Source: Lumnitzera littorea (lineage: Eukaryota > Streptophyta > Magnoliopsida > Myrtales > Combretaceae). Taken from it: a DNA stretch of 64,000 nucleotides. The notes beneath the pieces are model-generated. The model saw only the letters and a list, made by a program, of their open reading frames with translations. It searched no databases and had not been told where the DNA came from. The stretch spans positions 78,348,777-78,412,776 of the forward strand of contig JAMXBB010000003.1 in NCBI GenBank assembly GCA_024138015.1, given 5' to 3'. Positions 21,540 to 32,139 of the stretch are shown one piece after another; positions within the stretch are counted from its first letter, which is position 1, and every line of letters starts with the position of its first letter. The translations under genes were made by a program, and so were the position numbers.

Positions 21540-22720
21540 TAGAGAAAGCTTAGAAAGAGATATGAAGCCAGAGATTTGACAGTTGACACCCTAAGAGAAT
21601 CGATAGGGAAGTTTGAGTATTTAGTGGATTACACCGATTCACCTACCTTATACACTTACGCCTCACCCACTGGATGGGGTCTAGAATTTGAGGAAGAGGA
21701 TAGACTCATTGCAGAAGCTAAAAAGGTGGCTGGGATGGTTGGAATGATTAGAGACTGGCCTAAGCCGTTGATTTTTTAATATGATGGGAAGACTAAGAAA
21801 GTTGAAGAATTGGGAAAGCCCAAGAAGATCATTTTCAATGTCCCGATAGCCCTAGGGAATTATAAAGTAGCACCTTTGGATTACTAAGCAGTGAATCAAA
21901 CAACTAAGGCCTCATTAGCCATGGTCAGTGGGCTTACCTGCTCAAGACGAGTTTATGATCTGCATGAGAAAGCTAAGAGGAAATCCACTGTAGGAGAGGC
22001 TTCTCAAAAAATTTTTGAAGATACGGGAGAAAAAGATCAGAATGTTGCTAAGAAGATAGCGAAGGCCAATGAATACAAGATAATGGATCAACTAGCCAAG
22101 GTACCAGCTTATATTTCTTTAATGGGCTTACTGTTGTCATCAAATACTCATCGAGAGGCACCGATTAAAATTCTAAAGGAAGTCAAGGTACCTAAAGGGA
22201 TTTCTACGGAAAAACTAGGGTTAGTGGTAAGCTCAATATTTGTAGTGGATTAGATCTCATTTTTACTAAACAAGCTAGGTAAAGAACGAGATCGGCACAT
22301 AAAGCTTCTCTTCATAATGGTTAAATGTGCGGGGAAAGTAGTTTCTTGAGTTCTAATAGATAATGGGTCATCATTAAATGTGTGTCCATTGACGACACTA
22401 AATCTACTTGGTGTGGAGGCAACTGAAATAAAGCCCAGCTTGATTTCAATAAGGGCTTTTGATGGATCAAAACAGGAGATAATTGGAGAAATCAGGTTGC
22501 AGGTCGAAATTGGCCTATAGGTGTTTACCATCCCTTTCCAAGTTCTTGACATCTCGTAAACTTTAAATCTTCTGCTAGGAAGACTGTGGATTCATTTAGT
22601 AAGGGCAATTCCATCCAGCCTATATCAAAAAGTGAAGTTCATAGCCAATGGACAATTGGTTACTATTCTTGGGGAACAGGATTATGAGATTTACCAAGAA
22701 ACGACTATTCTCTATGTCGA
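21540..22720 (+). pseudogene. Plus Tat gag-pro linker and protease
   Basis: The linker reads QLAKVPAYISLMGLLLSS (about 22090-22140) and HREAPIKILKEV, the usual segment before Tat/Ogre protease. The aspartic protease core is VLIDNGSSLNVCP (about 22350-22388). DNGS instead of DTGS is normal in this lineage, so the catalytic Asp is intact. GLIXVFTIPFQV-like and LLGRLWIH segments follow. An Arg codon just before VLIDNGS is TGA, a CpG-type change. The enzyme would have cut Gag-Pol into its parts. Confidence 0.8.
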
Positions 22721-23100
22721 GGATGAAGAATAGGAAGAGCCATGGTTATAGATTTTTAACCAAGTCAATATGATCGAAGAAGCAAGATAGGGGGTACAAG
22801 GTCATTTGAAATAGCTTAAGCAGCATATTGGAATGTTCGGACTTGGATATGAGCCCATTAAAGAGGAGATTCAAGAAATGAAGCCTAAAACCAGGAGCAA
22901 AAGAGGGGATGAGTTGTAATATGCTCACATGGATTTTCCGAACATCCATCAGACATTCCCAACACCAGCTGATGTTCAAGAACCTGAAGTAGCCAGTTTA
23001 TCTAAGGCCCTGACTCAGCAATGCAACATCGGTCAGAATGGGAGAGAAGATGTCAATGTACCAATTTCTTTGTGCAATTGGTTTTCCGTTCCCATGAATA

Positions 23101-23285
23101 GGTCTCTCTAGAAATGCAAAATTAGATTGATTAGGAACATTCTATTTCGATAATTAGTCCAATTAGTTAGGTCTTTTCTATAAGATAATTTGAATTAATT
23201 AATTCAATAAAATTCATTTCTTTTTTTCTATCAATTCTTCCTTATTATTTATTTATTGTCCTTTTCTTTTTCCTTTACTTCTCAG
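23101..23285 (+). other. Candidate intron between protease and RT
   Basis: Coding similarity stops near 23100 and resumes near 23290. The interval is T-rich and ends with a long pyrimidine tract and CTTCTCAG at 23278-23285, a good acceptor. Ogre elements are known to carry a spliced intron at this place. The donor is not clear. Confidence 0.4.
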
Positions 23286-24490
23286 GTCCGATAAAAATGA
23301 TGAGCGTAATGAATATCTTATGCATGTAAATGATGAAAGTACCAATATCACCTTCGGCCCTATTAGGTCAAACGTCCGAGATTATCTTTAGACTCCAAAC
23401 GAAATTCAAGAAAGTTAGCTTCAACATGAACAAGGTAAAGTAATTATTGACGAACCAATGGATGTGATTAATTTAGGAACAGAGGAACATCCACGAAATT
23501 TGAAAATTGGTAGTGATTTAACAAACGATCAGAAGTAAGAGTTGTCAAAATTGTTATCAGAATACTTAGATATTTTCGCTTGGTCTTATGAAGATATGCC
23601 TAGTTTAGACTCGTTTATTATGGTTCATAAGTTGCTAACCAGGAAAGAAATTAAACCAAAAAAAACAAAAACTTAGATGATTTAGGCTAAATCTACTCCT
23701 CAAAATTAAAGAAGAAGTCAAGAAGTTGTTAAAAGTCGAATTCATAGAAGTATCAGATTATCCCAAATGGGTGGCTAATGTGGTGCCAGTGTTGAAGAAA
23801 AATAGGAAGGTCAAGGTCTGCATAGACTTCCGTAATTTAAACCAGGCGACACCAAAGGATAATTTTCCTTTGCCGCATATTGACGTATTAGTAGATAACA
23901 TAGCTGGGAATCATCTTTTCTTGTTCATGGATAGTTTCTCGAGGTATAATCAAATGAAAATGGTAGAAGAAGATAAAATTAAAACAACATTTGTTACTAC
24001 CTAGGGAACATTTTGTTATCACGTGATGCTATTTAGTTTGAAAAACGCTAGGGCAACTTACCAGCGTACTATTGTTGCCTTATTCCATGACATGATGCAT
24101 CAAGAAATTAAAGTTCATGTGGATGATATGATCGCTAAATCCAAAGAGAATGAAAATCACGTGGATATTTTACGCAAATTGTTTGAGCGATTGAGGAAGT
24201 TTCAACTAAAGTTGAATCTTGAAAAATGTACTTCTGAAGTGACTTCGAGTAAATTGTTAGGTTTCATAGTGAGTAAGAGAGGAATAGAAGTAGACCTAGA
24301 TAAACTCAAGGTGATCGTAAGCATGGCTGTACCTAAGACTGTCAAAGAAGTTAGAGGATTACTAAGGAGATTAAATTACATCACTTGGTTTGTATCACAA
24401 CTAACTGATAGATGCAAGCTGTTGTTTAATCTATTGAAGAAGAATGCTGTGATAGAGTGGGATGAAGAATATTAGCACGCATTTGCTAAA
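23286..24490 (+). pseudogene. Plus Tat reverse transcriptase
   Basis: Upstream linker NLGTEEHPRNLKIG (about 23470-23512) and EYLDIFAWSYEDMP lead into RT. The fingers read VSDYPKWVANVVPVLKK and KVCIDFRNLNQATPKDNFPLPHIDVL. The palm reads HLFLFMDSFSRYNQ, and the catalytic box is HVDDMIAKS (VDD at 24119-24127) with both Asp present. The thumb reads LLGFIVSKRGIEVD. It copies element RNA to DNA in virus-like particles. The frame breaks near 23700, and there are stops at Trp (TTXGTFCYHV) and elsewhere. Confidence 0.9.
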
Positions 24491-24940
24491 ATCAAAGAAT
24501 ATCTCATGAATCCTCTTATACTAATCACTCCCACACCGACACAGTCGTTGATCCTTTATTTAACGATTTTCCTCAAATCGATGGGATGCTTGCTGGGGCA
24601 AAAAGACAAAAAGGGAGGAAAAGAGCATCCTATATACTTTTGAGTAAGAAATTCGCAAAAAGCAAGCAAAAGTACTCAAAAGTGGAAAGGACGTGTTACG
24701 CCTTAGTATAGGTGATGCATAGACTCAAGCAGTACACTCTCTATTACTCAATAAAGTTATTGACAAAACATGACCTGTTAAGGTATTTAGTGGAAAAGTT
24801 GACGTTGATTGGGAGAATATTGAAGTAGCAGATGCTACTCTCTGAATTTGATATCAAGTATGTAAGTTAGAGTTTAGTCAAAGGACAAGCAGTGGCTGAT
24901 TAATTAGTAAAATACCCATTAGGAGATGAGGACGGGGGTT
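24490..24940 (+). pseudogene. Plus Tat RNase H (first)
   Basis: RNase H similarity is patchy: HPIYFLSKKFAKS (about 24629-24660), SKVERTCYALV, then LLTKHDLLRYLVEKL and LSEFDIKYVS (about 24842-24875). One frameshift near 24600 and several stops. It would degrade RNA in the RNA-DNA hybrid. Confidence 0.75.
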
Positions 24941-24959
24941 TAGAAGCACAATTTCCTAA

Positions 24960-25345
24960 TGAAAATGTAATGGTGGCAAACGAATTGAGTGGTCAGAAGT
25001 TGGGATGCACAATATATTTTAATGAAGTAGCCAATGTGTTTGGATGTGGGATAGGAGTAGTATTGGTATCACTTGAGGATAACTACTTTCCTATGGTAGC
25101 AAGATTAACATTCCCATATACTAACATAGTAGAATATGAAGCTTGTATTTTAGGGCTCAAAATGGCGCTAGATATGGAATATAAGATGAAGGACGAGAAA
25201 TTAATACCTTATCGTGAATATTTAAGCACGCTAGTTGAAAAATTCCAAGAGATTTCATTCACTTGCATTCCAAGGATCCAAAATCAGTTTGCTGATGCAT
25301 TGGCTACATTAGCATCAATGGTGAAAGTCATAGACGGAATATAAA
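24960..25345 (+). pseudogene. Plus Tat second (archaeal-type) RNase H, internally deleted
   Basis: The extra RNase H of Tat/Ogre elements, placed between RNase H and integrase. It reads GCTIYFNEVANVFGCGIGVVLVS, in which the first catalytic Asp (YFDG type) is Asn, then NIVEYEACILGL, which retains the Glu, then LIPYREYL and ADALATLASM, which retains the last Asp. Between LDMEYKM and KDEKLIPYREY the family normally has about 30 more residues including the central Asp of VYGDS. These are missing, an in-frame deletion. The copy is inactive. Confidence 0.85.
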
Positions 25346-25369
25346 TTCAACCCTTAAAGATTCAGGTAG

Positions 25370-26710
25370 AAGAAAAACTGGCTTTTTGCCTTACAGTTGA
25401 AGGGAAGGGAACAAAAGAACCTTGGTATCATGATATCAAGAAGTTACTTCAAACGGAAGAATTTCCTGAAGATGCTGATAGAAAAGATAGAAAGACTTTA
25501 AGAAGGCTAGCTACTCACTTCTTATTAAGTGGGGCCACGTTATACAAGAGGTCATCAAATGCAACACTATTAAGGTATGTGGATGAAGAAGAAGCCGAGA
25601 AATTGATAAAAGAAGTGCATGAAAGAGTTTGTGGTCCTCATATGAATGGGCATATGCTAGCTAGAAAAATCATGAGAATGGGGTATTTTTGAATGACGAT
25701 GGAATCGGATTGTATCAAGCATGTGAGGAACTGTCACTTGTATCAGTTGTACACTAATAAAATCAACGTTCTTCCCTAAGAATTGCACGTGTTGTTAGCT
25801 CCTTGGCCTTTCTCGATGTAAGGAGTTGACATGATTGGTCCAATTTCGCCAACGACTTCAAACAGGCATAGATTCATTTTAGTCGCGATTAACTATTTTA
25901 ATAAGTGGGTAGAAGTAGTGTCGTATGCTACGGTGACCAAAGGAGTAGTGTTCAAATTCTTGAAAAGATATATTATTGCAAGATATGGTGCACTCAAGTC
26001 TATTATTATAGACAATAGGACAAATTTGAATAACAAGTTGATGGATGAAGTATGCCATCAGTTCAAGATCAATCACAAAAATTTAACTCCATATCGACCT
26101 CAGATGAAAGGAGCCATTGAAGCCGTTAATAAGAACATCAAAAGAATCATTAAGAAGATGGCAATCACATATAAGGATTGGCATGAGATGCTTCCCTTTG
26201 CTTTCATGGCCTACAAAACTTCAGTGAGAACTTCAGTGAGAACTTCTACTAGTGCAATCTCGTATTCATTGGTGTATGGAACTAAAGCGGTACTAGCAGT
26301 AGAAGTAGAAATACCTTTGTTCCGAGTATTGGCAGAAACTTAGATCGATGAAGCAGAGTAGATAGAGAAGAGAATAGAGCATTTGAATCTCCTAGATGAA
26401 CGAAGACTTGCAACGATATGTCATGGTCAATGCTACCAATAGTGAATGATCCGAGCTTTTAACAAGTATGCTCGAGGTACTTCAAAGAGGGAGACTTAGT
26501 GTTGAAGAAAGTGTTACCGAATGCAAAAGACCTTAGGGACAAGTTCACTTTAAATTACAAAGGCCTTTATTTGTTGAAGAGGGTATTATTAGGAGTTGGA
26601 TTAGTGTTAACAAAGATGGATGGCCCGAAATTAAGAGGACCAGTGAATTCGAATACAGTTAAGTTGTATTATCCAAGAAAATGGAGATTTGACAAAGATT
26701 TCAATTTTTC
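25370..26710 (+). pseudogene. Plus Tat integrase
   Basis: The zinc domain spans about 25590-25755: HERVCGPHMNGHMLARKI, then VRNCHLYQLY, in which the second Cys of CxxC is lost. The core keeps all three catalytic acids: GVDMIG (about 25825), IIIDNRTN (about 26000) and GAIEAVNKNIK (about 26110). A 12-bp direct duplication (TCAGTGAGAACT at 26219 and 26231) adds SVRT. The C-terminal region is shifted but continues to about 26710. It would insert element DNA into the host. Confidence 0.88.
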
Positions 26711-27347
26711 TTGAATAGATTGTAGTTAATCTTTCATCATTTACAAGTAAAGTTGATATCAGTGAATGTTTCCGAATTTAGAAGGTCATTGACCAACAAA
26801 CACTCCACCAATAGACCCTATTTCTTAGCCTCATAAACTTAAATAACAGAACTTACCATTGAGTCTGAATCACTAGATAAATTGAAATCGAATGTTCTTA
26901 ATAATTTAATCTTGTTCATTCGAAAAGAGATTGAAATTTGAAATTGAACCAAGCAAATTCAAGGTGTAGGCATGGTTCAGTTACAAGATTCAAAGGAAAA
27001 AAGAGAAGAAAATAAAATAAAAGAAGAAAGAAAAAAGAAAGGGAAAAGAAAAAGAAGAAGCAAACATAGACCCCTAGAGAAATTTTGCTGATTAAATGAG
27101 TGAATATTGGGAGTTGATGTAAGCATGCCATTCAGTTGCTATCTAAGAAATCCTTTAGTCCCAAAAAAATAAATTTTGAAAAAGTCTTTGAAAAGAAATC
27201 TTTTAAGGAATTAAGATAGTTTTGAAAATCAATCTCGAAGAGATCTATCCTCTTCAGATCACAAACCAAAAGGAATCTCATAGAGATCTATCCTCTTCGG
27301 ATTCTCCATCAAACCAAAACAAGTTAATTTTACTTCTAATGGTTCTT
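26711..27347 (+). other. Plus Tat 3' UTR, first part
   Basis: AT-rich, A/G-rich region near 26990-27065. From about 27240 it holds early, degenerate copies of the hairpin repeat (GATCTATCCTCTTC at 27241 and 27285). Confidence 0.6.
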
Positions 27348-27592
27348 GCCCTATCCTTCCAAGATAGGCCTACTTGAAATTTTTGCTCTATCCTTCTAAG
27401 ATAGACACCATTAAGCCCTATCTTTCCGAGATAGGCCCCCCTTGAAATTTTTGCTCTATCCTTCCAAAATAGACACCATTAAACCCTATCCTTCCAAGAT
27501 AAGCTCTCCTTAAAAATTTTTGCTCTAATCTTTCAAGATAGATACCATTAAGCCCTATCCTTTTAAGATATACCTCTTAATCTTTTGCTCTA
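27348..27592 (+). repeat. 3' UTR tandem repeats with hairpins, about 67-bp period
   Basis: About 3.7 units of roughly 67 bp, each with two copies of CTATC, a 7-nt spacer such as CTTCCAA, and GATAG. Copies start near 27348, 27414, 27483 and 27550. The first three hairpins have a perfect 5-bp stem. Tandem repeats in the 3' UTR are known for Ogre/Tat elements. Confidence 0.85.
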
Positions 27593-27705
27593 TGGGCAAT
27601 TTATTCTTTACATTAATCTTACAAGTTGATATCCTTCATCAAAATAAAACACAGATAAGTTCAAAGTAGGGTTTGGCAAAAATGGGAATCTTTTTTTGTC
27701 TTTAT

Positions 27706-27730
27706 AGTAAAGTTTTAATCGAACTTTACT
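27706..27730 (+). promoter_or_regulatory. Hairpin next to polypurine tract
   Basis: AGTAAAGTT, 7-nt loop, AACTTTACT: a perfect 9-bp stem ending where the polypurine tract begins. A related foldback sits at the same place in the minus Tat element (29765-29781). Confidence 0.6.
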
Positions 27731-27732
27731 AC

Positions 27733-27742
27733 AAAGAGGGGC
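27733..27742 (+). promoter_or_regulatory. Polypurine tract of plus Tat element
   Basis: AAAGAGGGGC, three bases before the 3' LTR start at 27746. It is the expected primer for plus-strand DNA synthesis. Confidence 0.75.
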
Positions 27743-27745
27743 AGC

Positions 27746-29722
27746 TGTAGATACCTCATTTTTGCTAATTTTTATTTTTATTTCTTTTTGTTAATTGAAC
27801 CAGGTTAATGAATAAAAAGAAAAATGAAAAATGAAAAATAAAAATAATAAAATAATAATAAAAAATAAAAAATGAAAAAACAAAAAAATAGAATAAAGAA
27901 AATCTAGTTAGGTCATAAGAAGTTGAGTTAAGAATCAAGTCGTGTCAAGTTAGATTAAGTTGAGTTGTTGGATCAATTATTGAGATGGGCTGAATCAATT
28001 TATTTTAGGCCAAACTAATTTAGGGGCTCAAAATCAGGATTTATTAAATTATTAGGCTAAATTAGATCGGGCCAAGCCTTAAAAGAAAAGCTCGAACTAA
28101 CTAGGGTTTCTAGAAGTTAAGGTGAATCTAGATTAAATCGTAAACAAATCTTTCGTATCTTTGATACGAAAGGTTCAATTTTAGAACCTATAAATAACAC
28201 GTTAGTCATTAATTCAAGGAGAGTTTTTTTTCACATAACACCCAAAACACCATACATGCCCCCATTACCCCTACGCACTACAACCACGCTACGTGCGCCA
28301 CTACACTACCCTTATGCGCCACCATGTGCCCCCACACACTGCTGCACAAGCACCACATGCCACAACTACGTCACACTGCATCACTGCCCAGATCCACACC
28401 ACCGCCGCACAACACCACCGCCCAAATCTACACCGCCAATACTACTGCCTAAGCATTACCTACTGTTGCCTGAACCACCGCTTAGGCATCACTCATTATT
28501 GCTCGAAGCATCGCCCACCGCCACCCCAAGCCATCACCTAAGTCATTGCCCAGACACCCTCGCTTGTGTCATCCATCGCTGTCGCCAACATCACCTAGAC
28601 CATCGCCTAGTCTACGCCACTAACGTACCAGACCATCATCGCCCAATCGCTCACCTATACCACTCGAGTCATTGTCCAAGCTCTCGCCCGTGCTATCACC
28701 CTCTCTTGCCCGAAGTCTCACCTACTTTCACCCAGCTATACGCCCATCTACTTGTCCACGCATGCCCAAGCCATCACCGGAGTCATCGCTCGTATTCGCT
28801 CACAATGTCACCCACGTCGCCTAGATCATTGCCCAACACCAACTGTAGAACATTAGGTAATTTTTTTTATTTATTATTTTATTTTGTTTATTTTTAGTAA
28901 TTTTCATTAATTTTCTCTATTAGTTATTTATTTTTATTATTAATTAATTTTTTGTGTTTAAGTGCAGGTTTTTTTTTATTTTACAATTTTTATTAAATTA
29001 GGGTTTTTTTTGTTAAATCACGTTTTATTTAATAAAAATATATATTTTTGACACTTAGTGGTTTTGGAAAAAATAAATTATCTAAATTGAGTTTTTTTTT
29101 TTAAGAAAGGATAGTTAATTAGGGTTTTTGTTTAATTTAGGAAAATTAGATTTTTTAGGATTTTTCTTAAAATAATAAATTGATAAAAAAATGTAAATTT
29201 GGCTCGATTTTCAAAATAAAAATGATATCCTCACTAAAAATTTTATGAAAAAAAGAACTACAGTCGACTTAATTCTAATTAGTGGATACGTAAGCACCTT
29301 TAAGGCAACTGTTAAAACATAAATTTTTTTTCCCCTTTTTAGAAATTCATAATAAAAAATTCATTTTTAGTTATTTTTTCCTATTTAGGTATATTTTAAT
29401 ATTTTTAGAAAAATTATAAAAAATAAAGCCCATCAATTTTTTTTTTATTTTTACATAGTGACTTAGTCTTAATAGGTTAGCCCTCGAACCAGATTTTCTG
29501 GTTTAATTTTCTAAAAATTAATTTTTTTTAGAATATCCACAAACTAGTGATCAAATTAGGGTTTTTCCACCCAAAAACCCTAATTTTATTTTTACCGGTT
29601 GGTGACTCCATTTTTTCAAAAAGAAAAACATTTTTTTTCCTTAGTTTAATGTTAAGTAATTTATATTAAGTGTACTGGGCATAATATAGATTAAATTAAA
29701 GAAACCAAAAGAAGGCTCAATA
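27746..29722 (+). repeat. Plus Tat element 3' LTR
   Basis: Starts TGTAGATACCTCATTTTTGC and ends GGCTCAATA, matching the 5' LTR throughout. It keeps the palindrome (28150-28172), the TATA box (28189-28196), the C-rich region and the internal TGGTGACTCC (29600-29609). The C-rich region here is open for 213 codons (28256-28897), but the 5' LTR is not open in that frame. Confidence 0.9.
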
Positions 29723-29727
29723 GGGGC
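29723..29727. repeat. Right target duplication of plus Tat element
   Basis: GGGGC, as at 15139-15143. It is also part of the minus element's LTR start. Confidence 0.85.
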
Positions 29728-29745
29728 AAAAATGGAGCATCTATA
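29723..29745 (-). repeat. Minus Tat 3' LTR, first 23 bp
   Basis: On the minus strand it reads TATAGATGCTCCATTTTTGC then CCC, the usual Tat LTR start with TG turned to TA. It is separated from the rest (15143 downward) by the plus-strand element. Confidence 0.8.
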
Positions 29746-29781
29746 GCTACTCCTCTTTGTGGTGAAGTTTTAGTAAAACTT
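29746..29781 (-). promoter_or_regulatory. Minus Tat polypurine tract and adjacent hairpin
   Basis: The minus strand reads AAAGAGGAGTAGC directly before the LTR (29758-29746). Upstream of it is AAGTTTTA, one base, TAAAACTT (29781-29765), a perfect 8-bp stem. The layout is the same as in the plus element. Confidence 0.65.
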
Positions 29782-30045
29782 TGCCATAAAGACAAAAAAG
29801 ACATTATTTTTGCTTTAAGGATGCACCTACCTTAAAAAGCATTGCAAATGGCTACCTATCCTAAGCTTGCTCTCCTAAGGATTTAGGTGAACAGTAAAAG
29901 ATGTGTTTAAGGAGAAAGAGGGGCCTTAAGAACTAGCCAAGACACAAGAGTACGTTTTTTGAACGGTATAGTGCCTTATTAGCTAACTATAACCCTAAAG
30001 GAGAGGTGAGAAGAGACAACACTTTATGACCTAGTTAGAAAATAC

Positions 30046-30470
30046 CATCTTAGATAGACAATAAAATAACAAAGTAAATCTTAAATCACCATCTTAGATA
30101 GATGGTTTTTTAAACTTAACACCAATGTAAGCACCATCTTAGATCGATGGGCTTTAACGAAAACTTGAACACTATCTTGGATTCATGGGTACAGTACCAT
30201 CTTGGATTAATGAGTTAGTGCCACCTTAGATTGATGGGCTTTAACTTGAACACTATCTTAAATTATTGGGTATAGCATCATCATGGATTGAAGAGCTTTA
30301 CCAAAAAAACTCAAACACCATAGCACCATCTTGGATTGATGGGTTTAGCACCACCTTGGATTGATGGGCTTTTTGTTCACCATCTTAGATTGATGGATAA
30401 CAAACTTTGATACCATCTTAAATTGATGGATCTTGAAAATTTTATCTCCATTTTAGATTAATGGTTACTA
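30046..30470 (-). repeat. Minus Tat 3' UTR hairpin repeats
   Basis: At least twelve irregularly spaced copies (about 27-40 bp apart) of CCATC, 7-nt spacer, GATGG. On the plus strand they read CCATCTTGGATTGATGG or close variants. Several have perfect 5-bp stems. One copy reads CCATT...AATGG, changed on both sides yet still paired. The sense strand reads CCATCAATCCAAGATGG, which shares TCCAAGAT with the plus element repeats. Confidence 0.85.
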
Positions 30471-32139
30471 AAAAATTTAATTAGGTTTCTTAAAAAACTT
30501 TCTCAACTATGTAATTTTTTTGGAGTTGACATAATTAACCACAAAGGTCACTCTAAGAAAGACTAAGCCACTAAGGTCACTTGAACTAGCTGTTAGGGGC
30601 AAGGCCTCCTCCTAAATTGACAAAAAGAGATTTTAGATTAGATACCAGGGACCGGGTCCCTTTATATTAATATGGGTAAAACTCCTAAAACTAATGAAAA
30701 TGGTCATTAAGATTGAGAAAGAAGAAGGGAATTTACAAACGAAGGTAGGACTCATGTTAAGAAAAAATGCTTAAATGTAACAAGACTCGGTACTAGGGCC
30801 CAACATAGCCAAAATTAGGTAAAAAGACCAATTTGGAATCAATTTAAAGAAAACTCATCCTTTTGTCTTCTATTATATTTCTTTTCTTTCTTTCTTTTTT
30901 TTAAAGAATTGCTTATATGTTTAGGTTCTTCATATATGCGAGCCATTGGCAATTTACTCCTCTCTTACCTTTGCTCAAATCACATGACAATCTAGTCTTC
31001 AGGTAGTCCTCTTTTCTCGAGCTACTTTATTTTCAAACTCAAGGTAAGTGATCTTTCAATATCACTTGGGAAGATCATAAGGGCAGTAACTCTTCTTGAA
31101 GACTTTTCAAATGTCTTTTCAATCACAAGAATAATATCTAATAATTAATTAGTTTAGTCTAAGAAGACTTCCTTACTTTCTCTCAATTTAAATTTCTACT
31201 CATGACTACAATTCAAAAAATTATGCTCTATCTTGCAAGTGATATGCTTTATCAATCTATTAGGTCTTTTCCAAACTAAAATGTAATATAGGATTTTGGT
31301 TATCTATTTCAAAAATAGATATTAATAAAATTGAAATTTTGAAAGATTTACTTTTTAACTTGAGTTTACAAGTAAGTAACCCTATATGTGAAAATAAAAT
31401 TATGCTTGCTCTAGCTTCAAAAGTAACTTTTACCAATGATAAGTTATTTTCTCCAATCAAAAGGGCTTTTAAGGAGAGGTAGAATTGTAGGTAGGCCTTA
31501 GTTTTCAAGAGGAGTGAATTTTGACAGTCTTGGTTTTTACCCATGCTCTTTCAAATTCAGGGGTTTTTATTTAGAGGGATGGGGCTTACTTCAAAAAAGG
31601 CCTTATGAAGTACATGTATGACTCAAGACATATATGGTTTGTGTATGGTATTTAGAACAGAAACCCTTCTTCATCTTAAAGGAAATAAGTATCAAGAAAT
31701 AATAATTATAGTTGATATGAGGCAACTGGAGCAAGGACAAATTAGTTTTACCTTTTCTCCTTTTTAATGACCCTAACCTCCAAATTACCCCATTGTGAGA
31801 TGGTTCTTGATGGGATTTTATTTTTGAAATACTTCATTAAAAAAGGCTCAATGGAGCTAATAAGGGATATTTTGTGTTTTAGGATAGAGAAATAAATGCC
31901 TAACGTCATTTTGATTTGCGTATCAAATTCAAGATGGACCTAATTTAAGGAATGAGTCCAATAGCCTTACAATAATGACACTCAACACTTAAGTGTTTAA
32001 GGATAAGTATTTTAGATGTGGTTTGACTCCTTTCCTCCTAAACCTTTTCAATTAGTGAGATATCATTTTCTTAAAGTTTTCAATTCCTAATTTTAAAAGC
32101 TTCCACATAAATACTAAATAACTCAAAAGATGGCTAAAT
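30471..32139 (-). other. Minus Tat non-coding internal region
   Basis: This lies between gag and the repeat array, where pol would be expected. I see no protease, RT, RNase H or integrase motif on either strand. The one longer minus frame (31544-31260) has no recognisable motif. Confidence 0.6.

Larger units (their letters stand above)
15144..29722 (+). mobile_element. Complete Tat/Ogre-type Ty3/gypsy retrotransposon, 14.6 kb
   Basis: A full element. It has a 5' LTR (15144-17163), primer-binding region, an extra ORF1 before gag, gag, protease, a candidate intron, RT, RNase H, a second archaeal-type RNase H and integrase. A 3' UTR with tandem hairpin repeats, a polypurine tract and a 3' LTR (27746-29722) follow. 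A 5-bp GGGGC duplication flanks it. The extra ORF1, the second RNase H between RNase H and integrase, the protease DNGS motif and the great length are the marks of the Tat/Ogre lineage. It inserted about 20 bp into the 3' LTR of a related element on the opposite strand. It is broken by stops and small shifts throughout and cannot be autonomous now. Confidence 0.92.

Noticed and set aside
28256..28897. 213-codon open frame as a real gene
   Set aside because: It is inside the 3' LTR and its frame is broken in the 5' LTR copy, with no family similarity.
27348..30470. CRISPR-like repeat arrays
   Set aside because: Repeats are irregular, spacers are themselves repeated, and they lie in retrotransposon 3' UTRs of a plant genome.
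31260..31544. 94-codon minus frame as pol of the minus Tat element
   Set aside because: No protease, RT, RNase H or integrase motif. Low-complexity Leu/Ile/Lys composition.
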